Assembly (NCBI GenBank): GCA_032433595.1
Contig: JASWJB010000015.1
Coordinates: 186,001 to 250,000 of the forward strand
Length of the DNA stretch: 64,000 nucleotides
Source: Conoideocrella luteorostrata
Lineage: Eukaryota; Ascomycota; Sordariomycetes; Hypocreales; Clavicipitaceae
Reading direction: 5' to 3'
The translations under genes were made by a program, and so were the position numbers. Shown piece by piece: positions 34,711-45,289 of this stretch. Within the stretch, counting starts at the first letter, position 1; each line of letters begins with the position of its first letter. Under the pieces are notes generated by a model. The model was not told where the DNA came from. It searched no databases and saw only the letters and a list, made by a program, of their open reading frames with translations.

Positions 34711-35562
34711 TTATACCACGGCGGCGAGGTTGTTGTCGATGAAACGATCCGCCTCTCTCTTCAGCATCAAGATACAACTCGCCACAACGAAAGCTTCTAC
34801 ACCATCAGCGGTGGAATGTTTCTCACCCTCCCACGCGCGCAGATCCATCACCAAGCGACCACCATTACCGCCGGAGTACCTAACCGAGCCGGGTGTGCGG
34901 AACTGGTCGTTTCGAACAAACTGAGCGATTCTTGCGCCGCTCTTGGTCTTGGTACCGTCTGGTAGTACGATGCGACTCATGCATTCCAGAATAAGCAGTG
35001 AATCTGCGTTGCAAGCCTTGTTCTCTTCCCGACTGCCGTAGCGCCACTCGAATTTGCCAAGCGACGTGTCGAAGACCTGCGCACGGCTAACCATCGACCG
35101 GCTTTTGACGTCGATCAATTCTCCACGCAAATTATCATCGTCTATGGCCTGCTCAACCGAAACGCTAGCATCTCGTGGTAGGATCCGCATTCTGGGGTGT
35201 CTTCCCGGGCCCCAGCGATAAATGGTTGAAATGAGAGCTTTCTGATGTGCATCGGATGGGCGCACCAACGTGCACGAGTTGGAATTCTTCTTGAGGCGGA
35301 TAGAGGTGTACTTTTCCTGCATGGGTGCTCCGGATTCCACGCCGTAGACGGAAATGTTCTCCAGCGTTCTGTTGCCGCTGAGTGCCTGGTTGGTGTCGTA
35401 TCCAATGGCTTCCACCTGAAGCTCGCTTGTCGCAAGGAAGCCATCGGGGAGGGAGGAGGGGCCGCTGGCCTCTTCGTATTTGGGGGGGGACTCGGACTCC
35501 CAGTGGTCCATGGACTTGGAAGGGCTCGCCTTTGACTTTCGAGAACATGTAAAGATACCCAT
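34711..35562 (-). CDS. Uncharacterised protein, tubby/LURP-like fold candidate
   Basis: Single exon, 283 aa. The N-terminus MGIFTCSRKSK has Gly2 and Cys6, so N-myristoylation plus palmitoylation is possible (inference). A low-complexity Ser/Pro/Glu segment follows (SPPKYEEASGPSS). The core from about residue 65 is strand-rich: NISVYGVES, SNSCTLVRPSD, HPRMRILPRD, SRAQVFDTSLGKFEWRYG, SLLILECMSRIVLPDG, ending in a hydrophobic helix AFVVASCILMLKREADRF. The alternating pattern plus terminal helix recalls the tubby C-terminal/LURP-one-related fold, which binds membranes, but no diagnostic residue proves it. The frame is intact and coding in style. Confidence 0.7.
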   Translation of the reverse strand: MGIFTCSRKSKASPSKSMDHWESESPPKYEEASGPSSLPDGFLATSELQVEAIGYDTNQALSGNRTLENISVYGVESGAPMQEKYTSIRLKKNSNSCTLVRPSDAHQKALISTIYRWGPGRHPRMRILPRDASVSVEQAIDDDNLRGELIDVKSRSMVSRAQVFDTSLGKFEWRYGSREENKACNADSLLILECMSRIVLPDGTKTKSGARIAQFVRNDQFRTPGSVRYSGGNGGRLVMDLRAWEGEKHSTADGVEAFVVASCILMLKREADRFIDNNLAAVV

Positions 35563-36822
35563 TGTGTTTGGTTTTTGAAGATTGAAGCTTGAAATTTGTT
35601 TGGATATTCAGGTGCCGTAGAGTAAACTGTTTGTCAAATAGCTTGTGTGACTTTAATGATATACTATTTGAATCGGGTGATTTCCCTGCCCTAATATATA
35701 TCCACGGATATGCGCGTGCATGTGTGCATTGTGTGGCACTCAAGATAATGACGTGTGTTTCGTGCTGCGTTGGAAGATCTGCTGCGCCATGTGGCGATAC
35801 TGGCTTACGGTGGCCATTGATGGGGGTCCACAGTGATGCTATAGGCGGGCAGCCAACCACTCACGTCTTGCATGCGCCACTTTAGCTGAGTTAGTTCGGG
35901 GCCTCTAGTGCTGCGGAATGGCAGGGCTCAGCAGTTTGTCTGACAGGCACCCCGACTCTGGCTGCGACTTTTCCCAAAAAGGAATTACCCGGCGCCCAAT
36001 GGATATGCGGCTGTGTCGCCGATCGAGGCAATACTGTGCCAGCATCCTGCCCACGGATGCTTCCATCAAATTGAAGACTGGTGAATGGCCCCACGCGCTG
36101 CGCTACAAGCTAGGCGCACATGGAGGCGTTGCGCAGTACAATAATCGCGGGAGCAAATAACCCATCCTGGTGAGACCTACGGAGTAGTCTTTATTCAACG
36201 GGTCAAGGTTCATCGGCAACTACCTCAGCATAGCAGGTCAGCATGACGTATTAGGACTCCACGCAACAAACTTAAATCTCACCTTTGCCGCACGGAAGCC
36301 CAGCATTCAGAATAACTATTCTTGCATATAACGCTTAAGTCTCAAAATTGGTCTATTTCAAGTCCATTCTGGCCACGCTCTCTTCTTAGCCGTAGAGCCG
36401 CTTAACTCGTATCCCGAGAGATAATGTAGGTTCCTCCTTGTTGCTTTCCCAAGGTCCTCGAAAATTATTAGAGTAGCGCTTTGTTTTGGGCAGAAGATGT
36501 TTTCTGTAGCCCTTCATCATTATATCTCTAGACTCTCTGCATGCCGTGAAAGGCCACAATCCCAGAGGCAGGCCGATTGTCGATTCGAGCTTAATAACAG
36601 AAGCTATAAGCAAAAAAGGGTCCTTAGATCCAGAAAGAAGACGCTACAACCGCATCCATTCATATCTGCATGCCATACAGTACCAGGCTTACATTTCGAA
36701 AAAAAATTTAGAACCAATAATTTGCGATAGTTTTAAATTACTTTATTTTTGCAGCTTGTTCTTCCCGGCAATGCTGCATCCATAGTATAGTCTTTTCGCC
36801 GGGGTCTTTGTCATTGCTAAGA
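35563..36822. other. Intergenic, no supported gene
   Basis: Includes the promoter of the tubby-like candidate and a TACGGAGTA motif at 36178. Short frames at 35589-35885, 35918-36160 and 36497-36785 show no domain. Confidence 0.35.
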
Positions 36823-37147
36823 CGCTTTTGTATATTTGTTGCGTTATGTGCTTTTACATAGGTATAAAGGAGCAATTTGCAACAGTGGCAATCGGCAGGA
36901 ATAGATGGATTTGATGAAGAGACTGAAAAGTGATCGATTGTGATGCTTAATTCTTCGATGATAATCCCTCTTCTGAAGAGCACTATGATCCTCCTATATA
37001 GGCCTTCAGTAGCCGGAACATTCCCTTGAATTTATTGGCCTTTGGCCTACATTTCTTGGCATCGTGCCACCTGCTTCCACTATCGTACGGGTCTAGCTAA
37101 TACGAGACCTCGGTCATTTCCGACGGACCACCCTAATCTCAACAATA
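36823..37147 (+). repeat. Left arm of ~4.4-kb-spaced inverted repeat
   Basis: Matches the reverse complement of 41595-41948 along its length with scattered substitutions and small indels. Long shared blocks include CGGAACATTCCCTTGAATTT, TTGGCATCGTGCC, CTTCCACTATCGTACG, TCTAGCTAATACGAG, CCTCGGTCATTTCCGA and, toward the outer end, AAATCCATCTATTCCTGC on the opposite strand. Similarity fades on both sides. It encodes nothing recognisable. Confidence 0.85.
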
Positions 37148-37435
37148 TCCCTCAACAGGATCAGATCATTCCGAAATACAAGACGTCGTCGAATTGAATA
37201 GAAGGGATTCAAATTAATATGCATCGATGGGAGGAGCTGTGTTACATTGATGATTGGGGGAGAATTCCTCGTCTGACAGCTTCGTCCAAATTCCCCTATA
37301 AATACACCTACAATCCGAGACTCCCTTGTCTCAGATTCCTGACTAAGGCCCAGAGGCTACGTAATCCTTATTGCCCTGCCCGTAATCCTCACACAATCCA
37401 ACAGAAGTACTCCTGAATGGAAGGTTTCGAAATAC

Positions 37436-38599
37436 TTAAATTGGCAATAAAGTGTTCAACACATCAAAAATGCGTAGAACGCGGCCCAAGCCCCGACGCA
37501 ATCCCCGAAGTAGCCCGCGCGAAGACCTCCGTTTGCCTCGACCCTTCGCCCAGCCGAGGCGCACAGTTGACTTAACACCAGTCTTACGTGTTGGCACTCC
37601 CGGTTGATTCTTTTCCGTGATACGCTCTACTAGCTCCCTATCACCCAACTTATTTGTCTTAGCGTTAGAGCTCAAATGCTTGGCCGTTGCTCTCCTGGCC
37701 GTTACTCTCTTGGCGGTATCCAGGGACACAGCTTTGCTCTCCAGCAAACGATTTTGGACCACGCGTTTTGTAAGGGCACGGTCTCCTATTTTCTTAGCCG
37801 AATCCTTGGCAATGGCCTCTGGCCGACCTTGAGCGGCATCGCTAGCTCTGGGCGTTTGGGGATATGGTGGCTCCCAACCTGTAGCTCGACATTTGTCCAA
37901 ATACTGAAGTCCACGATTTCTCAAAGGATCCCCTGCTAGATCTCTCCAACGTGGCTCGTCTAGTGCAGGATGATTGGAAGGAAATCCAGCCAGCTCATGC
38001 TGGGGCAAACCGGCGGTGTGTCCATTGTATTTCGCGGCATCATATCCATCGAATTTCTTAAACTTAAGCTCGGGGATGTAGTCTTTGCCGTGAATTGCCT
38101 CGCTGCTCTTTTTGACGTGGGCTACGCTTTTGATCTGGTCCACTCGTACGCCTCCTATCGCTACCCACTCTTTCTGATTGGGATAGATGTTGTGGTGCTT
38201 TCCGAGTGTGTCGGAAACGGAGAACATGTTTTGCGTGGCATGTATTTCATATACATAGCCTGATTTTTTGCGAAAAAGTCTCGCCGCTATTTCTGCCGCT
38301 GCCTTGGGATCCCGCGCTGTCGACACAAATGCTGAGTTAAGGGGAGCGCCACCTGACGGGTTGCCTCTCATGTGACGATAGACACTAAATCAGGCTTCTT
38401 CGGTCATTCTGTAGCCCCGAGGGAGGAAACCGCCTGCTTTTCGGATCTCACGGAGATTTCTGAAATCTACGCGATATAACACTACTGGAAGTTCGTTTCG
38501 AGCTTCGAGGGCATTTGTTGGTGGCAGACTGTGTGCAACAATTGACCAATTTAGCCACGCCAATAGTAGGTACAGTAGCACCAGCCCCCGACACAACAT
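37436..38599 (-). pseudogene. Heat-labile enterotoxin A-chain family ADP-ribosyltransferase, interrupted
   Basis: One frame of about 388 codons with a single in-frame TGA at 38392-38390. A signal peptide (MLCRGLVLLYLLLAWLNWS) is followed by LYRVDFRNLREIRKAGGF, the NAD-binding Arg-containing segment of LT/cholera A chains. After the stop come an STS-like strand (NSAFVSTARD), NMFSVSDTLG, a segment before the family's catalytic acidic loop (NQKEWVAIGG) and AGFPSNHPALDEPRW. The C-terminal third is Lys/Arg-rich with dibasic sites, as in many fungal members. Such secreted ADP-ribosyltransferases are numerous in insect-pathogenic fungi; roles are mostly untested. No GT-AG intron that removes the TGA while keeping the conserved segments is visible, so the gene is probably inactive in this strain, or the stop is a sequence error. 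Confidence 0.8.
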
Positions 38600-39639
38600 G
38601 GTCGGAAATTTGATAGACAGGACCTAGTAGTTATATATAACGTGAGATTTAGCACTTTTTTGGTTTATCATCTTACCACAAGTTAAGCTTAGATTTGTAA
38701 TAAGATTCTTCGTTCCAGCCTCGAAGCAGGGTTAGAAATGTATAATTGACTATAACGCACGCAACAAAGAAAACAAAGTAAACTCAAGTTACATAGGAGA
38801 TTTTAAGGGACGTGGCTTCACATATAAATAACCTTATTTTTTTTTTTAATTGCTAAGGCTCATACTTAACCTTCACTTAACCTTGTGCGTATACACATAG
38901 ATAATTACCTTTACGTGGTCATTTCTATGCTTGTGCGCATGAATAATAACCCTTTGTGCCTTTTCATATGCTTGTGCGCATGAATAATAACCCTTGGTGC
39001 TTTTTCCTATGCTTGTGCGCATGATGTCGGATAAGATAGCCAATAGTTCGGAAGACTGTTGAATATCACGGAGGAATTTGGTCATAACCTCGGAAAGGAA
39101 TACGAGATATCCGAGGCAAGAAGGAAAGCAGGCATAAAAGAAAGCATTTAAACGGCAATGGGAAAGGAAATCAGATCATCATCAATAACCATCGTCAGTA
39201 TTCATCAATTTACATGCTTATTATTTTCCCTTCCAATTCACTTCCATACTGTCGCGTCCGACACATAAACAATGACTCGTATGTGCTCAACTAGACCTAC
39301 CCGTGCTTATGCCTTCTTTAAGGTTTGACAGGGATTGCCCTGATACTACTTGTAAAGCCTTGGCATTACATGACAAATTATATCTATCCATTGCGCAAAA
39401 AAATTCTTCTTGCGAGAACTTTGCCTACCTTTAATCCCTGGTCGCATTAATACCTTGAATCGATGAATTATCTGCTCTTTATTGTCTTCTTTGGATAATA
39501 TGTTATATAACGGGATAACTCCTCTAAAGACAAAGCTGATCTCTAAGCTACCTCTAAAGCGAACAAGTATTTTTTTAATCCTGACTGTTCTTTAATGCAT
39601 TTTAAAAAAATTCTGCGGAAGGGGGCAAATTTGTTAGTC
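38600..39639. other. AT-rich intergenic with minisatellite
   Basis: Lies between the divergent enterotoxin-A-like and cysteine-rich genes. It is AT-rich, with a poly-T stretch near 38837, and contains a 41-bp tandem repeat (38926-39024). No gene is supported. Confidence 0.4.
38926..39024 (+). repeat. 41-bp tandem repeat (about 2.4 copies)
   Basis: Units begin at 38926, 38967 and 39008 with TATGCTTGTGCGCATGA; the first two are full length with the same AATAATAACCCTT continuation, the third is cut off after 17 bp. Each unit contains the palindromic core TGCGCA. Confidence 0.9.
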
Positions 39640-40986
39640 ATGCGTCAGAGTAGCGCCTTCATCCTGGCCCTGAGGCTCGTATTCAGCTGTATTGGTTGCG
39701 TTCATGCAGACGATCAAAGCCAAAATAGCACTATTCTTAACTCCAATGTATGTAACAGTATTATCCGTTACTTGACGGCACTGTCAAACAAAATCCAATA
39801 TCTAGTGGATTGCTAACAATTGATACATAAGTAGCTTCTTGGAGATTATGATAGATGTGAGCAAAAATGCTGGGAAGAACACCGAGACGCCGCATACGAA
39901 CCAGTACAAGTTAAGATTAACTGCGATGAGGTTGAAGACTTCAAATGTCTGCCATGGGAATACAACGTGGAGAGTATTCAAAGAGAATATGGTGATGTTG
40001 ACGAAGAAGACTATAATGTACTCTGTGCACTCCGAAGCTGGGAGAAAGCGGTAAGCAAGCTGTTGTTTCCTCTCTATCAAAACATCATGGTATAGGGACA
40101 CTAAAAAATTTCATAGGGGTGCCGAAGGGTAAGCGATTGTTTTTTTCATTCGAAGTGCGGTCTCACGAAGTCACAAGTAATCGACTGACCTTGAGCCAAC
40201 ATGCTGTCACAGGCGGCTCAAGAATGCAAGAACAGCCCCAACATAAAAAGATGCTGCGACGATCGGTGGTATATTCCGTACGAAGTAAGCGACACTACTT
40301 GCAGTCATTACTGTGATGAACCATTATTGATCTGACTGCTTTTCATAGTCTGGTCCCTTGTACAACGGCTATCTTGCGGGCTGCGCCCCAGAGTATGTGC
40401 TGAAGTCTCACGACTCACCTGAGCACAAGGACGAAAATTGCGATGGAGTTGAAGACATCATATCGAAAATGGAATTTACCTCTGGCCTTGGAGCCGAGAT
40501 TGATTATCGACTTCTCGGACGACGCAAGGCAGAAAAGCGGGTATGTACCTTCAGGTCCCTGACTCTCTAGGCAACCCGAATATTGTGACTAATTTAGATC
40601 AATGCAGGGCTGTGATACAGTGAGTCATACGCGTGCTTAGAAAGCCAAACTTTTTCTAGACCGCTTTCTCACTATTTTTCCAGGGGGCAAAATGCAAGCA
40701 GGATAAAGATGCCAAAAAAGATTGTTGCTCTACAAACGCACCGTCATCAAATGTAAGGAATTAAAATATCCAATATGACTAAATGCACATGTTTTATGCT
40801 CACAAAATACAGGAAACTGAAAGTTATGAAGAACAAAGCCTGGTTAGTGAGTACTGGGATCGTTACATCGCAAAATGTCATGAGGCTTGGGGTGTTGAGC
40901 GTCTACTACCTGGTAAGATAAACTAATAACTATGCTGTTTTTTGTTTCGGCTAACAGTCTTAGACGCCGATAAAGATGACACATAA
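39640..40986 (+). CDS. Nine-exon secreted cysteine-rich protein with internal duplication
   Basis: Exons: 39640-39747, 39835-40050, 40117-40128, 40213-40284, 40349-40540, 40608-40619, 40684-40752, 40813-40912, 40964-40986; about 267 aa. All boundaries are GT-AG; exons 1-7 are whole-codon multiples and the last junction matches in phase. Exon 1 is a signal peptide (MRQSSAFILALRLVFS, cleavage near VHA-DD). The mature part has about 16 Cys. Exons 2-4 and 5-7 are paralogous units: each has NCDxVED, then DY-L-EK at the exon end, a 12-nt microexon coding G-C-x-x, then an exon with C-(6-8)-CC. Exon 8 (SEYWDRYIAKCHEAWG) resembles the start of a third unit. I do not recognise the family. Size, Cys content and secretion suggest an effector-like protein, which is inference. 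An ATG at 39595 is an alternative start. Confidence 0.72.
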
Positions 40987-41594
40987 TAAGGGAGGAGAAA
41001 ATAAATCTAGACGCACAGTTAGAATACGTGGTGAAAAGCGTGGTTCTCATGTTAACGAAAGCCTTTTAGAACCATGTACAATTTCTAACCGATGGTGGAT
41101 AAAAATTGGCTCGGCCACAGCTCTGGTTTTTGCTACGTATTCAAGCTGAATGCAAATAAAGTTTTTTACAGTTGCCGAGCGTCCGATATTTTCTGAGAAT
41201 GAAACAGTTTAAGATCATTGATTTGTCGCTAGTCAGACTGCATGTGCTGCGTAGAATATAAGCCCTACTTATTGCCACCGGAGCAAAAATTCAGTAGGCC
41301 TACACTTTTGCTCCATAGTCAAGTGGTGAATTGTTCCAACAGCATGACTCCTGATTCAGACGGTAATTACGGGTCTCCACCCCCCACACTTTACAGTGCA
41401 TGGCAGGCGACATTTACTGCACGTCATGTGCATCAAATGTAGGTCGGTTAAACATTGAGCCCAGTAATATCGCCATACTTCCCGTTCTGGATTCCGCGAA
41501 GCGAATAAAGAAGATTTACATCAATTAGAAAATCAAGCTCGAGAATAGCGGTAACTAGACTATGTCAATATTTAACGGAGCATAGAGAGCCATT
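40987..41594. other. Intergenic, inside inverted-repeat interval
   Basis: 3' flank of the cysteine-rich gene up to the right repeat arm. One 66-codon frame at 41242 has no recognisable content. Nothing else is seen. Confidence 0.35.
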
Positions 41595-41948
41595 TTGTTG
41601 AGATTAGAGCGGCACCTTCGGAAATGACCGAGGCCTCGTATTAGCTAGATTCGTACGATAGTGGAAGAAGGCGGCACGATGCCAAGGAATGTACGCCTAA
41701 GGCCACTAAATTCAAGGGAATGTTCCGGTTACTGAAGGACTATATAGAAGGGTCACGGTGCCTTTCAGGGGGTTTTATCATCATCATTGTCAGAAGTCAC
41801 CTCTATCAATATCACTGCTTACGCTCTTCATCATATTCAAATCCATCTATTCCTGCTAATTGCCACTATTGCAAATTGCTCTCCTTCGCCCACTTATGAA
41901 GGCACATAACGCAACAATTAGACCATCCAACCTTGTTATACAAAAGGT
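41595..41948 (-). repeat. Right arm of inverted repeat
   Basis: Reverse-complement partner of 36823-37147. Together the arms enclose 37148-41594, which holds the enterotoxin-A-like gene and the cysteine-rich gene. The arms are clearly diverged, so the duplication is not recent. Confidence 0.85.
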
Positions 41949-43178
41949 TTCTATAAACTGATCTAGGTCTCTGACAAGATCTCACTAAGCTTAGAGCTAT
42001 AGCGAGCAGAACAAAGCATGATTTTGATACGTATCCCAAATACGCCAAATTATCCGAACTGATTTTCTCGAACATGATACAAACCTAGCATTTACCGTTG
42101 TATAGCCCAAGGAAATTTCAGGCTAAAAAGTCCTCAGAAAATAACCAAGAAGCCAAGGAAGGTAATACAGAAGTGAAACGAAGGTCCTTTATAGTAGCGA
42201 TAATATCTTCTATTGCTGGCGTTTGCCTAAATAGAATTAAAGGACGAGTAATGAGGTGGGTAGACGAGTGGTAAGTACTAGTTGTCCCTTAGAACATATG
42301 CTTTAAGCATATAGTGTTTAATGACGGAGTACTCCGTATAGCGTGCAGAATAAATAAATTTTCGTGAGCCCAAGGCCATTTGGAACGAGTTTATTGCTTT
42401 TACTACTTTCTTCGCCCCAGTCTCAACCAGCAACGTAACTTCAAATCCGTGTTAGGTGATGGGTGATGCTGAGTGCACGTGAGATAGTTGAATGCTGTCG
42501 AAGCATCGTAAGCCGGGCTCACAGGCTCAGCAGATTGGGGCAGATGGGGGGAGGGGAATGGGAAGCGACACGACAGGCGGAGGGAGGCTGGGAAGTGGCC
42601 CCTGAAAATGCACCGGCGCCGCGAGTTATTGGGTGGGCGTGATGAACGGCCCTACATGTCCAGGAACGTCCCCGAACGCCAGCGGAGCCACAGGCCATCA
42701 GACGACTGCCGGGCTGCAGCACGGTGGAGGGAACGAGAACGAGGGGCAGAGTGCGCATCCTACCCGCTGCCCCGCACGCTAAGCTGCGGATAATGGGATC
42801 TTGTAAGACAGTGCTGACGGGGCTATTCCCTGTTGAGTTATCGCGAACATTAGCCAACTGTTTGATACCTCGCCCGTAAGCAGAGTCTGACCGTGCTTAC
42901 TTGTCGCTGCGCGTCTCGCATTCGTGCTTTCCGAGGGACAAGCAGGGTAAAAGTGGGATGCCCTGGTTGGCAACTTTGTCTACGGAGTACAAATAACCTA
43001 CTAGTCGCTATCCAGGTCCCAGGCCGGCCATCTCTGTGACTCTCCTCTGCTACCTGGCCCATTCACGAGCTGGTGACATCTCCATGTGAAATTCAAGTCT
43101 GCACTATCCATGCAAACGTGGTTGCACTCATTATCCCAAAAGTTTACCGAGAGCATTACTGAGAGCACCGGGATCAAT
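41949..43178. other. Intergenic, no supported gene
   Basis: Contains a perfect 14-bp palindrome ACGGAGTACTCCGT at 42324 and a TACGGAGTA at 42981. The stretch 42500-42860 is GC-rich with overlapping frames on both strands but no domain. The end is the promoter of the thioesterase gene. Confidence 0.35.
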
Positions 43179-44292
43179 ATGAAGACGGACAGCATCCTGA
43201 AGAGGCAGATTGACCTCAAGAAGACCTCCTCAAACACTTACAGTGCATCCTGGCATTCTGACTGGACCCTCGGCAATAGTACGTGAACGACCAATGGAGA
43301 GCACCGATATACAAGTACAGCTAGTTCAGTTCAAATGCAGAACTCTAGCCACTCGAAGCGACGATGTACTAATGCGGTTATTAGCTCTAAACGGAGGGTG
43401 CATCGCGGCAGTAATTCACCATGCCTTTGCAACTCATATTATGACTGACGACAGTATTGTGGCCCGCAATCAACCGCACGTGCTGAGTCTCAAGCTAGAG
43501 TTCCTCCGGTCTTGTGAGAAATCCGACAGCAGTATCACGATTGAACCCCTGAAGATAGGCAAGAGTTTAAGTACCTTCGAAGTACGGCTTGTTCAGGGCG
43601 GGAAGCTGAGGGTCCTAGCCCAAGCTAAATCCATCAATTTTGACAAAGTCCATGGTCCTACTGCCGCCACAGACTGGAGGCTCTACCCCGATCCACCCCC
43701 TAAGCCGAATTTCGGACGTGTCTTGGCACAGCAGCCAGATGAGAACTGGGTCCCTGGTCTCGTCCAGGGGGAGCTGATTCCCTTGACGGGGCGGAAGCTT
43801 GGCCTGTTTCCACGTGTTGGTTTCCCTATCAATGGAGTTTGTGATGCCTGGAATGGCTTTCTCGGAGACGAGCGAATGGACGCTACCTATCTGGCTCTAA
43901 TGACCGACATGATTCCATCCATGTCGGACACGCTGTTGCGTAACGGTGGGCCCTACGACGCGCACGTCTTCCACGCCGAGATGGAGCGGTGGGCCAAGCT
44001 GAACCCAGGAATCCCTTGTGTCATGACAAACTCTATAGCCGATGCTATGAAAGCCACCAGCTTTGTATACACTAATGCTCTGTCTATCGAGTATAAGCGA
44101 AAAATTCCTGAGGGGGGGCTACGGTGGGTTTTCACGAGGGCTGCCACCAAGATGTTGCGGAATGGGGTGATGGACATTGAAGTAAGCTTGTGCGACGAAG
44201 AAGAGGAGGTCCTTGCCATAGCGCACCACCAAGATTTGATTCTTGGCGTGGATGGGAAGTTTCGTGACAACAAGATAAAGTCTGCACTTTAG
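43179..44292 (+). CDS. Acyl-CoA thioesterase-like double-hotdog protein
   Basis: Two exons: 43179-43278 and 43385-44292; 335 aa. The intron (106 nt, donor GTACGT, branch-like ACTAATG, acceptor TTAG) joins TYSASWHSDWTLGN to LNGGCIAAVIHHAF, the usual N-terminal hotdog. The second hotdog carries FPRVGFPINGVCDAWNGF, LALMTDMIPSMSDTLL and a C-terminal EVSLCDEEEEVLAIAHHQDLIL strand pair. These are features of the TesB-like (4HBT_3) family, which cleaves acyl-CoA thioesters. The start at 43179 fits homologue length; an ATG at 43110 is possible. The frame is intact. It is 4 kb from the PKS, with unrelated genes between, so I do not place it in that cluster. Confidence 0.8.
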
Positions 44293-44752
44293 AGCCAATA
44301 AATGGACAGTGGTTTGTCGCCATAAAATCTTCTATGCTGGGTGGCCATTATGCCGCAATCCGGGTTCAAGTCACGTTTACGTCGCACTTTAGCCGCCGTC
44401 GAGAAATTAACATTTACCAGTACCGTCAATAAGTTCAAGTATTTGCTGGAACTACGCCTATGTGGGAAAGAGGGCAAAGTGTTGACCTTGGATGGCATGA
44501 AAGATTTGGCACGACAAGTCTAAGCCTTTGCGAGCGCTGAGAGAAATTTGTGGTTTATGAACGCATGTATTGGGTGATCTAGAGCTACGGTGGTGAGCGG
44601 CTCTTGTACGCCAGTGAGAAAGAATCATTTCAAAGGCATAATGCGTAAACACCAGCTTCTCCTAAAATACATTCTTAACGCCGTCTACTGTTCTTACAAG
44701 AGTAGTACTGTCTCGAACTCCAGCATTCTGTCCATGTTGACATTTGCAGCTT
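44293..44752. other. Short intergenic between convergent genes
   Basis: A 60-codon frame at 44341 and antisense frames show no domain. A GGTTCAAGTC sequence near 44364 resembles a tRNA B-box but no cloverleaf can be built around it. Confidence 0.35.
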
Positions 44753-45289
44753 CTAGACCTGGAAGAATGCGAATTCCATACCCTCACCACACGAACCTCC
44801 CACCAGACTGCGAAGGTCGTCCCCAAACTTCACTTCACGGAGCTCGGAGCCGTAAGGCACCAGCAGTTTGTGATAACCATTTGGGGTCGGTCTGAAATGC
44901 ATGTACTCCCAGCTTTGATGGTGCTTAGCCGAAGCTTCCAAGGTACAGGCCCTGTCACGGCTGATATACTTGGCCGTGACTTGATTTTGAAAACCGAGCC
45001 AGCCACCTTTATCGACACATAGCCAATGACAAGCAACATTCTCCTGGCGAGCATATTCCAGTGTCAGCAATCCATGGCTTATGCTGATGGCACGGCGAGA
45101 AATTCTCTCGACAATCATGAATATTTTATCGTGTTCGGGCAATTGGCTTCTACCCATGCTGAGGATTTCGGTTGCGCATTCAGTGTTGGTATCTGAATCA
45201 GTGTAGTCGGAATCGTACGACGGCGTCATTACGTCATCCCCGTATGAAGAGTCGTCGTATAAACTGAACTTTTCATCATTATGGGACAT
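44753..45289 (-). CDS. Uncharacterised fungal beta-rich protein
   Basis: Single exon, about 178 aa from ATG 45289 (MSHNDEKFSLYDD); an in-frame ATG at 45355 would lengthen it. A Ser/Asp/Tyr-rich acidic N-terminus (DVMTPSYDSDYTDSDTNTE) precedes a domain with WLCVDKGGWLGFQNQ, TAKYISRDRACTLEASAKHH, WEYMHFRPTPNGYHKLLVP and LREVKFGDDL. The domain matches a family common in Pezizomycotina whose strand-turn repeats recall a beta-trefoil, but no sugar-binding motif is evident. No signal peptide. No function can be assigned. Confidence 0.65.
   Translation of the reverse strand: MSHNDEKFSLYDDSSYGDDVMTPSYDSDYTDSDTNTECATEILSMGRSQLPEHDKIFMIVERISRRAISISHGLLTLEYARQENVACHWLCVDKGGWLGFQNQVTAKYISRDRACTLEASAKHHQSWEYMHFRPTPNGYHKLLVPYGSELREVKFGDDLRSLVGGSCGEGMEFAFFQV

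Noticed and set aside
44341..44400. Possible tRNA gene because of a B-box-like GGTTCAAGTC
   Set aside because: No matching acceptor stem, A-box or anticodon arm can be folded around it.
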